From the NCBI GenBank assembly GCA_028023455.1, contig JAQFVV010000348.1, positions 186,001 through 250,000 of the forward strand: 64,000 bases of DNA. The letters are read 5' to 3'. The notes beneath the pieces are model-generated. The model was given only the letters and a program-made list of their open reading frames with translations. It searched no databases and was not told where the DNA came from. Source of the stretch: Epiperipatus broadwayi. Taxonomy: Eukaryota; Onychophora; Udeonychophora; Euonychophora; Peripatidae. This document shows positions 63,231 through 64,000 of this stretch, in pieces (positions within the stretch are counted from its first letter, which is position 1; each line of letters opens with the position of its first letter). The translations under genes and the position numbers were made by a program.

Positions 63231-64000
63231 AATATATTATTGTCTTGGGTTCCAAGTTCACAAAGTCTTAAAATTTAAAGTTATTGAATCTTCAATTTAG
63301 ACATTCACAAGTATATTCTAAGTCAATTAAATATAGTTGATATTGTCTTAAAAATTAAAAAGCTATGTTAAAGTAAATGATTCTCGTATTGAATCACAAA
63401 TACAGATAATTACATTATAGCAGATACATAATTAAATACTTAGTTAAAAGTTTATTTTTTTTTTAAATTATCAGTATATCTTTTCAGATTAAAAATTATG
63501 TAATATCAGATTATCAATATTAGTACTTCAGAAGAATATTTTAATTAATATTATTTTAAAAGCTGCACATTATCTTATATTCACTGCACATCATCTATCA
63601 TCATCTTAAATCTTATATATTTAAAGAATTCTAATCCATTTGCATTTGAGGTCTTTAGTGGTTGTCTATGAATATGGAAAGGCATTAAAAGAACCCTTGC
63701 TCTTTTCTTTTCTCAAGTAATATCTTAGATAATAGGCCATTATTAGTTAAATTTAAATTGATTCATTAAATTGTTTGAATTAATGTTTGTTTTGTTTATT
63801 ATTTTAAGATTGAACATATTCTAATTATTTTATGGTCAGATAAGATGTCACTTATTAATCACAGTAATTCTTTATTAGACAACTGAACTGAAACTTTAAT
63901 TTTACACAAGAGTTTTAGTTTTAAAATCCCTGAGGTTATTTACTCTTGTTGTTTTAGTAAATATAATTCTGTAAGATAATCTTATAAAGTAAAGCATCAT

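Larger units (their letters stand above)
51820..64000. repeat. Large direct duplication, copy 2 (with insertions)
   Basis: Second copy of the block at 40,127-45,660. Relative to copy 1 it lacks the Penelope-like insert (junction near 52,482). It carries an extra 0.73 kb at about 52,617-53,345 and an extra 6.95 kb LINE at about 56,288-63,230. The spacing between matched points falls from about 11.75 kb at the left to 11.37 kb just before the LINE and then jumps to 18.3 kb after it. Confidence 0.9.

Noticed and set aside
1-64000. CRISPR arrays, operons, rRNA genes and complete tRNA genes
   Set aside because: None was found. Tandem repeats here lack unique spacers of constant length, and the window is eukaryotic.

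Overview
The window is AT-rich metazoan nuclear DNA. Spliced coding exons with GT/AG borders are separated by introns of 8 to 13 kb, and the introns are full of retroelement remains, tRNA-derived SINE-like units, foldback elements and TA microsatellites. The only ordinary host gene recognised with confidence is an axonemal dynein heavy chain, so the organism builds motile cilia or flagella. The mix of RTE-type LINEs with TGATGA tails, GIY-YIG Penelope-like elements and abundant palindromic MITEs would fit a cephalopod or another lophotrochozoan. That is an inference, not something the sequence proves.

Layout. From 2,497 to 32,890 five consecutive plus-strand exons encode about 250 residues of the linker/DHC_N2 region of a DNAH3/7/12-like dynein. 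The splice phases join perfectly. No further dynein exon was recognised downstream, so the next intron either runs past the window end (over 31 kb) or holds exons I could not see. The introns carry a palindromic MITE (1.7-2.0 kb), RTE LINE fragments (4.6-5.2 kb and 19.6-21.9 kb), a 1.3 kb TIR element (6.95-8.27 kb), several hairpin elements, Penelope-like GIY-YIG fragments (12.4, 13.8 and 24.6 kb) and a 2.55 kb TGT...ACA element at 16.75 kb. A longer inverted copy of that last element lies at 46.56-50.34 kb.

The right half is dominated by a large direct duplication. A block starting near 40.13 kb recurs from 51.82 kb to the window end. The two copies differ by clean insertions or deletions. 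Copy 1 holds a Penelope-like fragment that copy 2 lacks. Copy 2 holds a 6.95 kb LINE with ORF1 (gag with zinc knuckles) and ORF2 (endonuclease, reverse transcriptase, C-terminal zinc finger) that copy 1 lacks. Copy 2 also holds about 0.73 kb with a promoter-like cluster (two CCAAT boxes, ETS-like and YY1-like sites) followed by an ATG and a splice donor, the best candidate for the start of an unrecognised gene. The LINE is visibly richer in G+C than its surroundings and carries many frameshifts and stops.

Nothing in the window looks prokaryotic: there are no operons and no CRISPR array. The strongest leads are the reciprocal empty/filled sites in the duplication, the candidate promoter plus first exon in copy 2, the foldback element enclosing a tRNA-derived SINE, and the inverted pair of TGT...ACA elements.
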